Positions 7,944 through 16,073 of a stretch of 64,000 bases of DNA are shown here, one piece after another. How positions within the stretch are numbered: position 1 is the first letter of the stretch; each line of letters starts with the position of its first letter. The stretch is from Pseudoalteromonas lipolytica (GTDB lineage Bacteria > Pseudomonadota > Gammaproteobacteria > Enterobacterales > Alteromonadaceae). The stretch covers positions 62,001-126,000 of the forward strand of contig NZ_FPAZ01000012.1 in the NCBI RefSeq assembly GCF_900116435.1, read 5' to 3'. Both the position numbers and the translations under genes were made by a program. Under the pieces are notes generated by a model. It made no database searches. It worked only from the letters and a program-made list of their open reading frames with translations, and was not told where the DNA came from.

Positions 7944-9668
7944 ATGCAGCCACAACATATTGCGGAGTTAATTTTATCTGGCTTTCGTAATCACTATAAA
8001 CTCTTCCAAGCAATAACAGCCAAAGCCCCTATCGCATTTGCCAACCGAGATTGGCAAAAAATTAATGAAATTAGTAAGCTCAGAATTAGCCATTATGATG
8101 ATCGGGTTAACGAAACCATTACCAAGCTAAAATCGCTGAATGAACAACAAATTATTGAGCTCAATCAGACTTGCTGGCTCGAAACCAAACAAATATACCA
8201 ACAATTTTTAAGCTTTCACCCACAAGCCGAGCTGGCTGAAACTTTCTATAACTCCGTTTTTTGTCGCTTATTTCACCGCCGCTATTTTAATAACGACTTT
8301 ATATTTGTAAAAGCCACTCTCGCAGATGCTCCCGCCCTCCCAATGGAAGCTGAATATCGCAGTTATTTTCCTGTCGTAGATGGGCTAAGACCCACAATAC
8401 GTAAAATTATTAATCAATTTGACTTTAAAGCCCCTTTTGTGGACCTTGAGCGTGATATTCGATTGTTGGTTAAGGCGTTTTATAAGCAAGCTCCCGATAC
8501 ACACCACCAAGCGTGGCACATGCGCTTTGATATCCTTCAAGCCCCTTTTTACCGAAATAAAGCCGCTTACATTGTTGGCCGAGTGGTGTCTGAAAGTGGC
8601 GTACAACCTTTTATCATTGCTGTTTTACACCATGAGGATAAAGGCTTATACCTTGATGCGTTGCTGACGAAATCATCGCAAATGCGGGTTATCTTTGGTT
8701 TTGCCCGCGCCTATTTTATGGTTGAAACGCATGCTCCTTCTGCATTAGTTCGTTTTTTAAATCAACTAATGCCCAACAAAACATTGGCAGAGCTTTACAA
8801 TGCAATTGGCTTTCATAAGCAAGGTAAAACCGAGTTTTATCGTGAGTTCTTACAGCATTTAAATAACTCAAACGATCAATTAGTTATTGCCCCTGGCACA
8901 CCGGGTATGGTGATGATGGTATTTACTCTGCCATCCTTTGGCTATGTGTTTAAAGTGATTAAAGACACCTTTGGCGAAAGCAAACCGTTTGGGCGCGATA
9001 CCGTGCTTAAACGCTATCAATTAGTTAAAAGTCATGATCGTGTCGGACGCATGGCCGATACTATAGAGTATTCTAACGTCGTATTTCCTCTGAGTCGTTT
9101 TGATAGTAAATTGTTAGCAGAGCTGCATAAAACAATCGCCTCTTCAATGATTATTGAAGGTGACTGGCTGATCATAAAACACTTATATATTGAGCGGCGC
9201 ATGACACCATTAAATATTTACCTTGAAAATGCCAGTGAACAACAAGCATTTGAAGCCATTGAAGAATATGGTCAAGCATTAAAAGAAATGATAGCCGTGA
9301 ATATATTTCCAGGCGACATGCTATTGAAAAACTTTGGGGTAAGTAAGCATAACCGCGTTATTTTTTATGACTACGATGAAGTGCAATATTTAACTGATAT
9401 GAACTTTCGTGCCTTACCAAAAGCCAAGTCATACGATGACTACTTAACGAATGAGCAAAGTTATTCAGTGGCACCGCAAGACGTATTTCCTGAGCAATTG
9501 TGCACCTTTGTTACGGCTAACCCTGTGTACAAACACTATTTATTAAGTACACACCCAGAGCTTGAAGACCCCGCTTATTGGCGACAAGCTCAATATAATA
9601 TTAAGCAAGGCGTGGTAAGCCACATTTACCCTTACCCTGCTGCACAACGATTTATCCATTATTGGTAA
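7944..9668 (+). CDS. aceK: isocitrate dehydrogenase kinase/phosphatase
   Basis: This 574-residue protein is the right length for AceK (E. coli 578). Recognisable segments are the N-terminal IAELILSGFRNHYKLFQAIT, the P-loop-like APGTPGMVMMVFTLPSFGYVFKVIKD around residues 310-350, and the kinase-like catalytic segment DMLLKNFGVSKHNRVIFYDY with DEV following (about 455-480). AceK phosphorylates and dephosphorylates isocitrate dehydrogenase to divert carbon into the glyoxylate shunt. AAGGAG is 5 nt upstream of the ATG. Unlike in E. coli, aceB and aceA are not adjacent; a LysR gene follows 16 bp later. Confidence 0.97.
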   Translation: MQPQHIAELILSGFRNHYKLFQAITAKAPIAFANRDWQKINEISKLRISHYDDRVNETITKLKSLNEQQIIELNQTCWLETKQIYQQFLSFHPQAELAETFYNSVFCRLFHRRYFNNDFIFVKATLADAPALPMEAEYRSYFPVVDGLRPTIRKIINQFDFKAPFVDLERDIRLLVKAFYKQAPDTHHQAWHMRFDILQAPFYRNKAAYIVGRVVSESGVQPFIIAVLHHEDKGLYLDALLTKSSQMRVIFGFARAYFMVETHAPSALVRFLNQLMPNKTLAELYNAIGFHKQGKTEFYREFLQHLNNSNDQLVIAPGTPGMVMMVFTLPSFGYVFKVIKDTFGESKPFGRDTVLKRYQLVKSHDRVGRMADTIEYSNVVFPLSRFDSKLLAELHKTIASSMIIEGDWLIIKHLYIERRMTPLNIYLENASEQQAFEAIEEYGQALKEMIAVNIFPGDMLLKNFGVSKHNRVIFYDYDEVQYLTDMNFRALPKAKSYDDYLTNEQSYSVAPQDVFPEQLCTFVTANPVYKHYLLSTHPELEDPAYWRQAQYNIKQGVVSHIYPYPAAQRFIHYW

Positions 9669-9684
9669 ACACCAAGGACACAGA

Positions 9685-10623
9685 ATGAATATAAGTAAAA
9701 TAGATTTAAACTTACTTGTTTACCTAGATACATTACTCAGAGAGTGCAATGTAACCAAAGCGGCTAATCAGTTAAGCATTACACAACCCGCAATGAGTAA
9801 CGGTTTAAAGCGCCTGAGAAATTTATTTAATGATCCGATTTTGGTACGCACCAGTGAAGGAATGGTGCCGACAGAACGTGCTAAAGAGCTACAACCTGTC
9901 ATACGCGGTATTTTAATGACGTTAGAAGAAACACTCGCTCCTAACCGTGAATTTGAAGCATCTCAAAGTAAACGTGTATTTCGTATTATGGCCAGTGACT
10001 ATGCGGCCAGTACCCTTGCGCCCAAACTACTTAGTAAGTTACACGAAGAAGCGCCTGACACCACGCTTGATATCCTGACCCCCAGTGACGTTACGTTTCA
10101 TGACGTTGAAAACGGCAAGGTCGACATGGCAATTAACCGCTTTGAAAACTTACCCCAATCGTTTCACTACAAACAAATTTGGAAAGACAGTTTTTGCTGC
10201 TTAGTAAAAGCCGACAACCCTATTATTAAAGACTTCAGTCTCGATAGTTACTTAAAAGCGCGCCATATTTGGGTAAGTAAAACAGGTTTTGGTGTTGGCG
10301 TAGGTATGGATCCAAAAGATGTCCAAAAGTTAGGTTGGGTAGACGAAGCGCTTGCTCATTTTGGTAAACACCGGAATATTGCAACCTTTACTCGAAACTA
10401 TCATGTCGCCATTCACCTGGCTAAAGAGCAGAATTTAGTGGCCACACTGCCATCAAAAGCGGCGAATATTTATTTAGATGATCCGGGATTAAAAATTCTT
10501 GAGCCACCTTTCCCTATTCCGCCTTTTGAACTCGACATGATTTGGAGCCCTCTTTTACACCGTGATGCCAGCCATATTTGGCTTAGACAAAAAGTGGCTG
10601 AAGTGGCCAATGAGCTTAAGTAA
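9685..10623 (+). CDS. LysR-family transcriptional regulator
   Basis: This 312-residue protein has an N-terminal winged helix-turn-helix (KIDLNLLVYLDTLLRE, then VTKAANQLSITQPAMSNGLK at about 23-42) and a periplasmic-binding-type effector domain from about 95 to the end. The HTH is the NodD/LeuO-like variant with DLNLL. The effector is unknown. It starts 16 bp after aceK, so is probably co-transcribed and may regulate glyoxylate or acetate genes elsewhere; that link is inference. LysR genes usually diverge from a target, which is not the case here. Confidence 0.92.
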   Translation: MNISKIDLNLLVYLDTLLRECNVTKAANQLSITQPAMSNGLKRLRNLFNDPILVRTSEGMVPTERAKELQPVIRGILMTLEETLAPNREFEASQSKRVFRIMASDYAASTLAPKLLSKLHEEAPDTTLDILTPSDVTFHDVENGKVDMAINRFENLPQSFHYKQIWKDSFCCLVKADNPIIKDFSLDSYLKARHIWVSKTGFGVGVGMDPKDVQKLGWVDEALAHFGKHRNIATFTRNYHVAIHLAKEQNLVATLPSKAANIYLDDPGLKILEPPFPIPPFELDMIWSPLLHRDASHIWLRQKVAEVANELK

Positions 10624-10652
10624 TATTTTACCTATTAACCTGTAATTATTGC

Positions 10653-10680
10653 TGGTACGCCTTTTTATATGGGCGTACCA
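10653..10680. terminator. hairpin after the aceK-lysR operon
   Basis: A 9-bp perfect stem TGGTACGCC (10653-10661) with GGCGTACCA (10672-10680) and a 10-nt loop lies 30 bp after the LysR stop. It has no following U-run, so it is a weak or rho-assisted terminator candidate. Confidence 0.5.
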
Positions 10681-10720
10681 AACTCGCGTTATCTCAAAAT
10701 AAAAATGTAACACTCTGATT

Positions 10721-10739
10721 ATTAATGATAATACTTTTA
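10721..10739. promoter_or_regulatory. candidate Fur-like box
   Basis: The 19 bases at 10721-10739 contain AATGATAAT and match the E. coli Fur consensus at about 13 of 19 positions by eye. It sits about 80 bp upstream of the ferritin-like PA2169-family gene. A+T-rich sequence makes chance matches common. Confidence 0.25.
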
Positions 10740-10816
10740 TGTTAGGGGTTGGAACATGCTTTGCTTCATGTAGAGAGCATTGTTTTAATTCAGTCTATAT
10801 TATTAGAGAGGTCATT

Positions 10817-11260
10817 ATGCAAACACATCAAGGACATGACGTTCATCATATTGCAGATATCATTCAAGTTATGAACAGTGGTATCGATTTTTATGAAAAA
10901 GCACAGGAAAAAGTTTCAGACCCCAGTATCGTCGCGTTATTTCAGCGCATGATCGATGCCCGTAAAGTAAGTATTGAACGTTTACAGCCATACGCCATAA
11001 ACCAAACAGGTCACCGTGAAAATGGCTCAGACTTTGCGGTAGAAGCTCGTAAAGCTTACACATCTTTAATCACTAAACTCGGTGCAGACAAAGATGCAAC
11101 CTACGTCAGTGAGCTTGAAGAAGTCGAAGACAAAACACTCGCAGAAATAAAAAGTGCGCTCAAAAAACCTCAACCCCACGACTGTGAAGCAGCGTTATCA
11201 AAAACCCTGCTAACTATTCAAAGCTGTCATGCCGAAATGAGTAAAATGAAAAAGCATTAA
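10817..11260 (+). CDS. PA2169-family (DUF2383) four-helix-bundle protein
   Basis: This 147-residue ferritin-like helical protein has the DUF2383 layout: an N-terminal helix (VHHIADIIQVMNSGIDFYEK), a second helix with VALFQRMIDARKVSIERL, then two more helices and a C-terminal LTIQSCHAEMSKMK. I chose ATG 10817 over ATG 10739 because AGAGAGG precedes it and because the family begins near HxxD/I-ADII. Histidine and acidic residues occur, but a diiron site cannot be assigned. Family members in Pseudomonas are stress- or anaerobiosis-linked. It has its own promoter region, possibly with a Fur-like site. Confidence 0.85.
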   Translation: MQTHQGHDVHHIADIIQVMNSGIDFYEKAQEKVSDPSIVALFQRMIDARKVSIERLQPYAINQTGHRENGSDFAVEARKAYTSLITKLGADKDATYVSELEEVEDKTLAEIKSALKKPQPHDCEAALSKTLLTIQSCHAEMSKMKKH

Positions 11261-11269
11261 CTGCTAATC

Positions 11270-11300
11270 ATATGAAGCCCAGCATAACTGGGCTTCATAT
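11270..11300. terminator. long hairpin between convergent genes
   Basis: A 13-bp perfect stem (ATATGAAGCCCAG at 11270-11282 with its complement at 11288-11300) and a 5-nt loop lie exactly between the convergent PA2169-family and catalase-like genes. No clear U-run follows on either strand, but the stem is strong enough for a bidirectional terminator or mRNA 3'-end stabiliser. Confidence 0.65.
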
Positions 11301-11317
11301 TGAAAATTTAAAGAACG

Positions 11318-12295
11318 TTATTGCCCAGTAATACGTTTTGAAAATGAAATAGCATAAGCAGTTGAGCGCAGCTTTAACACTTCATCTTCACTTGGCATAA
11401 AGCCTTGTGAAAGCAGATTTGGGTCGTAATTAGTTAAATCACACCCTGATTCACCCGCGGATTCTATCGTGAGCTTTCCTAAATTAACTGTTTTGCGATC
11501 AGCAGGCCATTGCACTGAAGGATCCGTTAATGCATCACCCGGCTCGGCTAATTCAGCTTGAAAACGGTAATGAACTTTCCCTTTCGCTAAATCCTCTTCA
11601 AGTCGCTTAGCAAGAAATGATTTAGGTAATGCTTTCATTTGTTCTTCAGTTAGTACTTGTTCTTGCGCTTCTGGCACCATGGTCCATCTAAAAGCTTGCT
11701 TAGTGCCCTTTTCATCAACCATGTAAAAGGTATGCACACCAAAATAACGTGAAGACACATACGATGCTGGCGGGTTATGGCTTTGTAACCAATTAAATTG
11801 CCCTAACGTACTCGGGTTTTGCTCTCTGTATGCTTTCACTTTTGCAAAATCGATTTCACCTGTTTTTTCGTCAGGTACTAAGGTACTTAGCAAACCAAAA
11901 AATGCTTCAGGGCTGTTACCTGCAAATACGGGCGTAGTTAGCCCTGCAATATTGTGCACATCCCCATTTTCTAGCACAAACTGCACCCCTATTCCTCGCG
12001 GAGAACGTGATGTTTCATCAGCATTAGGGTTACCTCCACCCATAGAAAAACGAATATTTGCTCTTGATGGTGCGTTAAATAAAGGGCTGATTGAATACTG
12101 TTTTGCTGCTTGATTAGGTGTAAATGTGCCCACAGCGCATACACCTTTGGCGTGACCTTTTCTAATTCCGGGATGCTTACCTGACAGCTTCTCAAATAAA
12201 TTTATGAAATCTTGCCCGTTAACTGATTGCTCAGCAAAACTTGCTGTTGGTAAAACAAGGCACATAGCACAAACTAAAGACTTAATTTTTAGCAT
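11318..12295 (-). CDS. exported catalase-related peroxidase (SrpA/KatA-like mini-catalase)
   Basis: This 325-residue protein has a signal peptide (MLKIKSLVCAMCLVLPTASFA) and the short catalase-family core. Visible features are the distal-type His in GIRKGHAKGVCAVGTF (about residue 48), RFSMGGGNPNADETSRSPRG, GIGVQFVLENGD, and a C-terminal proximal heme Tyr candidate in LRSTAYAISFSKR. Full catalases are about 480 or more residues; catalase-like proteins of about 300-350 residues with a signal peptide are peroxidases acting in the periplasm. AAGGATGG precedes the ATG. It diverges from exbD across a 289-bp intergenic region. Peroxide detoxification is likely; true catalase activity is uncertain. 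Confidence 0.88.
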   Translation of the reverse strand: MLKIKSLVCAMCLVLPTASFAEQSVNGQDFINLFEKLSGKHPGIRKGHAKGVCAVGTFTPNQAAKQYSISPLFNAPSRANIRFSMGGGNPNADETSRSPRGIGVQFVLENGDVHNIAGLTTPVFAGNSPEAFFGLLSTLVPDEKTGEIDFAKVKAYREQNPSTLGQFNWLQSHNPPASYVSSRYFGVHTFYMVDEKGTKQAFRWTMVPEAQEQVLTEEQMKALPKSFLAKRLEEDLAKGKVHYRFQAELAEPGDALTDPSVQWPADRKTVNLGKLTIESAGESGCDLTNYDPNLLSQGFMPSEDEVLKLRSTAYAISFSKRITGQ

Positions 12296-12584
12296 TTATC
12301 CATCCTTTAAACTTAGTTCCAACAAAAATGACCTGACAAACCTCGAAATGATTTCATCAAATTTAATAAATATTTTTACCAACAAAAACGCTACAAACAT
12401 TTAATAAACTTAGAATATTTATTTAACTACAGTATTTTTAAAAGCTGCTAACTTTAAATTTAGGATCCGAAAAATGGCTGTGGCGCCCAGCATTTTAAAA
12501 ATAATCCGTGTTCTTAACACGACTATGGCTAGTCGACTTAATCGTAAATTTTGTGGCTTGGTCAAAAACAACAAGGACCTAATT

Positions 12585-12983
12585 ATGGTGAAACAACCTA
12601 AAAAAACCACTGCAAACGCTGATGTAGATATGACCCCGATGCTCGATATTGTATTTATATTGCTGATATTTTTTATCGTTACAACCTCATTTGTTAAAGA
12701 GCGCGCTATAGAAGTCAATCGCCCTTTAGCAAAACCAACTCTTGAAAACCCAAAAAAACAAGCGCAATTTACTATTACTGAAAACGACAGTATTTACTTT
12801 GCAAACCGACTTATAACACCAGAGCAAATTATAGCTAACCTCGCGTTATTTGCCGCACAGTTTGAAATGACACAGGTGCAAGTAACTGCAAGTGAGCAAA
12901 GCAGCCACAAAACCTTAGTCACCTTGCTTGATAAAATAAAACAATATCAAGATGTTCCAATCTCTATAAGCACGTCTCTATAA
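12585..12983 (+). CDS. exbD: ExbD/TolR-family biopolymer transport protein
   Basis: This 132-residue protein has a short cytoplasmic N-terminus, the ExbD signature DVDMTPMLDIVFILLIFFIV (membrane segment at about residues 18-37 with the proton-relay Asp), and a periplasmic domain. ExbD works with ExbB and TonB to energise outer-membrane receptors. Start ATG 12585 has AAGGAC upstream; a longer in-frame start at 12474 lacks a ribosome binding site. No exbB or tonB lies in the window, which is unusual. It converges with the signalling TonB receptor on the other strand, which it may energise. Confidence 0.88.
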   Translation: MVKQPKKTTANADVDMTPMLDIVFILLIFFIVTTSFVKERAIEVNRPLAKPTLENPKKQAQFTITENDSIYFANRLITPEQIIANLALFAAQFEMTQVQVTASEQSSHKTLVTLLDKIKQYQDVPISISTSL

Positions 12984-13008
12984 CTAAAAAAGGGCCTAAC
13001 GGCCCTTT
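12984..13008 (-). terminator. terminator of the sigma-fecR-receptor operon
   Basis: The stem AAAGGGCC (12989-12996)/GGCCCTTT (13001-13008) with a 4-nt loop is followed on the minus strand by a run of six T residues. It is 34 bp downstream of the TonB receptor stop and may also end exbD from the other side. Confidence 0.85.
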
Positions 13009-13041
13009 GAAGGTTAAATAATAAAGGAATCGATAGGATTT

Positions 13042-16000
13042 TTAGAACTTATATTCTGCGCCTACGTAGTAGTACGCACCGTTAAAGCCAAAGGGTGCTG
13101 AGCGACGTGAATAAGTGAACACACCCGGGCTTGAAACAATAGTGTTTCCATTTGCATCAACAATGGTACCCGAACGCGAATTACCAATGGTATTCTTATC
13201 GGGGTAAACATCAAATAAGTTGTTTGCACCAATATTAAACGACAGATTTTCGTTAAAGAAGTAGTTAACTTTTACGTCAGTTAAGATTTCAGCACCATAC
13301 GTTTGGCGACCTCCATCTTCTACCGTGTACTCACCGTAACGATTAAGTGATAAATTGACCGTCCAGTCTTCTAGTCGGTAAAGTGCACTTAAGTTAATGC
13401 GGTCTTCGGGTTGCCACTCTTCAATAATCGATGTTTCTTGCGCAGAAAACACATCTTCAACCGGAATCGTTTCAAGCCCACTGCCTGCAGGGGTGAATAA
13501 ATCAACGACATCCGTTTTTGTAAAGTTAGCAGCAAAAGTAAAATCAAGTGTTCCACCAAGGCCCTCGGTATTCCACGTTGCGACTAAATCAACCCCTTCG
13601 GTTTCTGTATCAGCGCCATTTAAGAAGAACTGTCCAGCTCCCGCGCCAGCGCTTTCTAACGCTGCATCTAATGTGTCGGATAATCCTTTCCCTAAACGAT
13701 TACTGATCACAATACGGTCATCGATATCAATCGCATAGTAGTCAATAGTTAGGTTGATGTTATCTGTGACGTTGTAAACAATCCCTAAACTACGATTTTG
13801 CGATTTCTCTTCTTTAAGTTTAGGAATACCAATAGATTGCGCCAGCGTACTGTCGTTTCTAAAGGTGCCCACTTGCTCTGCAATTAAGTCACCATTTGGT
13901 CCAACAACAAACTGTGTGCTTACGTTATTAAAGTACAACTGCTGCATTGAAGGCGCTCTGAATCCTGTACTCACAGCCCCACGTAACGAAACATCTTCAG
14001 TGATTGACCAGTTACCCGCCAGTTTAAAGTTAACGGTATCGCCAAAACCTTTATAGTTATCGTAACGAAGTGCCCCTGAGATAATCACATCATCAATTAC
14101 ATACGTTTCGGCGTCTAAATAAAATGAAATTACATCGCGTGACTCATCCACTGACGAGGCCGGATCGGAACCACCAAACCCTTGAGCACCACTTGCAGCA
14201 TCAACACTTCCTATGCCGTCATTAAGGCCTGCATAAATACTTACCCCATCAACTGTATCGTAATCACGATACGCATACTCACTTCCCTCTAGGATGCGAA
14301 ATTCATCGGTACGAAGCTCCGCACCCAACGCCAGCGAAAAGTGCTCGTAATCTTTGGTGTAGTCAAGATTCAGTGTTTGTAGTGATAACTCAAGACCATA
14401 GGCATACGCCGAGCGCGGGATCGTAGTTCGAATTTCGTCAGCCGTTAAGCCTTGCTCATAACGAAGGTAATTAGCATACGAGCCATTAATCGTATCGCTT
14501 GTGGTGTAATCGATGCTGTTTTCGCCATAGGTGTATGACAAATCAATACTCGCGTCATTATCAAATGATTTTTTGAAACCAACATTGTAGGACACGTCAT
14601 CGATTACTGTGTTAATTTTTGGTAGAAACCCCATAGGAATGGTTGCATCGCCATCTTGTAAAACAGGGTTACCACTTGCATTGGCATTATGACGGAAGAA
14701 TGCAGCTGATTCATTTTCACGGTTCGAATAAGTAATAAAACCATAAAGCTCACCACCAGCAAGTTCATAGCCTGTATTAACTGTGAGGGCAAATTGCTGT
14801 GAATCTGCATCACCAATTCTAAAAGTATCGCGCGGGGCTGTTAGCTCACGAGGATCGCCCGCGAGTAATGTGCCATCTTCAAGCTCAGTACAGCCATAAA
14901 ATTGACATGAACCATGTAAGCCTGCACGGTTTGTTGGCGCACGATCTCGATAATTAATCGTCGTATTTAAATACCCTTCGTCGCCTAACGCAAACCCTTT
15001 ATTAAAATCGATATTAACTGTTTCGCCATCGCCCTCTGAGTACTCACCATAATTAATCGCCGCTTTACCGCCTTCTTCTGCGTCTTTTAATACGATGTTG
15101 ATAACGCCCGCAATCGCATCTGAACCATATTGTGCTGCGGCACCATCACGCAAGACTTCAATACGTTTGATGGATGCAGCAGGAATCGCATTCATGTCTG
15201 TACCGGCCGTACCACGACCAACAGAGGTATTGATATGAATAATACTTGCCTGGTGACGGCGCTTACCATTAATCAGAACTAACGTTTGATCGGGCCCTAA
15301 ACCGCGCAATGTTGCTGGTCTTAACGCATCTGTACCATCGCTGATAGACGAGCTGGAAAAGTTAAATGAAGGCGCAATGGCTTGCAACATACGGCCAACC
15401 TCAGTTTGACCTGTATTTTCCAGTGCTTCTGCGCTTAAAATATCTACCGGTACAGGTAAATCTTCAACTGAACGCCCTGCGACACGGCTACCCACGACAG
15501 CTATTTTCTCAATATTTTCCTGTGCAGCTTGATCAGCAGCTACCGCCTGTGTATTCGAAGCAAGCAGTAACGGCACGACTGCAGCGCTGATCCCTGAAAG
15601 GTTTTTCATGTTGTTATCTTTCCTATTGATTTGTTTGAGTTTTATACTCAGTAAACCATTTTGATCAACAACCGCATCGAGCTCAGTGCCTTTTAGCATG
15701 GCATCTAACGCATCTAATTTGGTGTAAAAACCAAACACAGATTGCGCTTGATATTGCTTTGCTAAATCGAACGAAAATATGACTGTTTGGTCGGTTTGCT
15801 TTGCAAATTCAATCAAAGCCAAATCAGCTCGTTGCGCTTTAATATCAAATTGCAGCATTTGTTTTTCAGCAGCGATGACTGTTTGACTTACATTCAGTCC
15901 ATAAACAAAATAGGCCGCTGGTAACAAATACACATGTTTACTGCGCAACTTAACCAAACAGTTGAGAAAGAAAAATCCACTACATAAATTTAATTTTTTT

Positions 16001-16065
16001 GTGTTTAATTTTTTATGACAAGCAGCGTCAGCACCATTAACTGCATGAAATAAGTGTGCTCTCAT
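13042..16065 (-). CDS. STN-domain TonB-dependent signalling receptor (FecA type)
   Basis: This outer-membrane receptor of about 1007 residues has, in order: a poorly defined N-terminus; a signal-peptide-like segment (YLLPAAYFVYGLN...VIAAE, about 46-66); an STN signalling domain (LQFDIKAQRADLALIEFAKQ to about residue 148); a second signal-peptide-like segment starting at an internal Met (MKNLSGISAAVVPLLLASNT, about 153); a TonB box region (EKIAVVGSRV); a plug with LRGLGPDQTLVLINGKRR and EVLRDGAAAQYGSDAIAGV; and a beta-barrel ending in EYKF. STN receptors pass the ligand signal to FecR. I list ATG 16065; the TTG before LRSKHVYLL may be the real start. Ligand unknown. Confidence 0.9.
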   Translation of the reverse strand: MRAHLFHAVNGADAACHKKLNTKKLNLCSGFFFLNCLVKLRSKHVYLLPAAYFVYGLNVSQTVIAAEKQMLQFDIKAQRADLALIEFAKQTDQTVIFSFDLAKQYQAQSVFGFYTKLDALDAMLKGTELDAVVDQNGLLSIKLKQINRKDNNMKNLSGISAAVVPLLLASNTQAVAADQAAQENIEKIAVVGSRVAGRSVEDLPVPVDILSAEALENTGQTEVGRMLQAIAPSFNFSSSSISDGTDALRPATLRGLGPDQTLVLINGKRRHQASIIHINTSVGRGTAGTDMNAIPAASIKRIEVLRDGAAAQYGSDAIAGVINIVLKDAEEGGKAAINYGEYSEGDGETVNIDFNKGFALGDEGYLNTTINYRDRAPTNRAGLHGSCQFYGCTELEDGTLLAGDPRELTAPRDTFRIGDADSQQFALTVNTGYELAGGELYGFITYSNRENESAAFFRHNANASGNPVLQDGDATIPMGFLPKINTVIDDVSYNVGFKKSFDNDASIDLSYTYGENSIDYTTSDTINGSYANYLRYEQGLTADEIRTTIPRSAYAYGLELSLQTLNLDYTKDYEHFSLALGAELRTDEFRILEGSEYAYRDYDTVDGVSIYAGLNDGIGSVDAASGAQGFGGSDPASSVDESRDVISFYLDAETYVIDDVIISGALRYDNYKGFGDTVNFKLAGNWSITEDVSLRGAVSTGFRAPSMQQLYFNNVSTQFVVGPNGDLIAEQVGTFRNDSTLAQSIGIPKLKEEKSQNRSLGIVYNVTDNINLTIDYYAIDIDDRIVISNRLGKGLSDTLDAALESAGAGAGQFFLNGADTETEGVDLVATWNTEGLGGTLDFTFAANFTKTDVVDLFTPAGSGLETIPVEDVFSAQETSIIEEWQPEDRINLSALYRLEDWTVNLSLNRYGEYTVEDGGRQTYGAEILTDVKVNYFFNENLSFNIGANNLFDVYPDKNTIGNSRSGTIVDANGNTIVSSPGVFTYSRRSAPFGFNGAYYYVGAEYKF
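15618..15623 (-). promoter_or_regulatory. internal ribosome binding site before an in-frame Met inside the receptor gene
   Basis: On the minus strand GGAAAG (15618-15623) lies 8 nt before ATG 15609. The Met begins a classical signal peptide (MKNL..., hydrophobic core, A-x-A near QAVAA). It could start a shorter receptor without the STN domain. Confidence 0.45.
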
Positions 16066-16073
16066 AGGCAATA

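Noticed and set aside
12474..12584. 37-residue N-terminal extension of ExbD
   Set aside because: No ribosome binding site and no similarity to ExbD N-termini; ATG 12585 has a good one.
12419..12718. 99-codon minus-strand frame across exbD
   Set aside because: It is antisense to the ExbD membrane helix and has no domain; ExbD on the plus strand explains the region.
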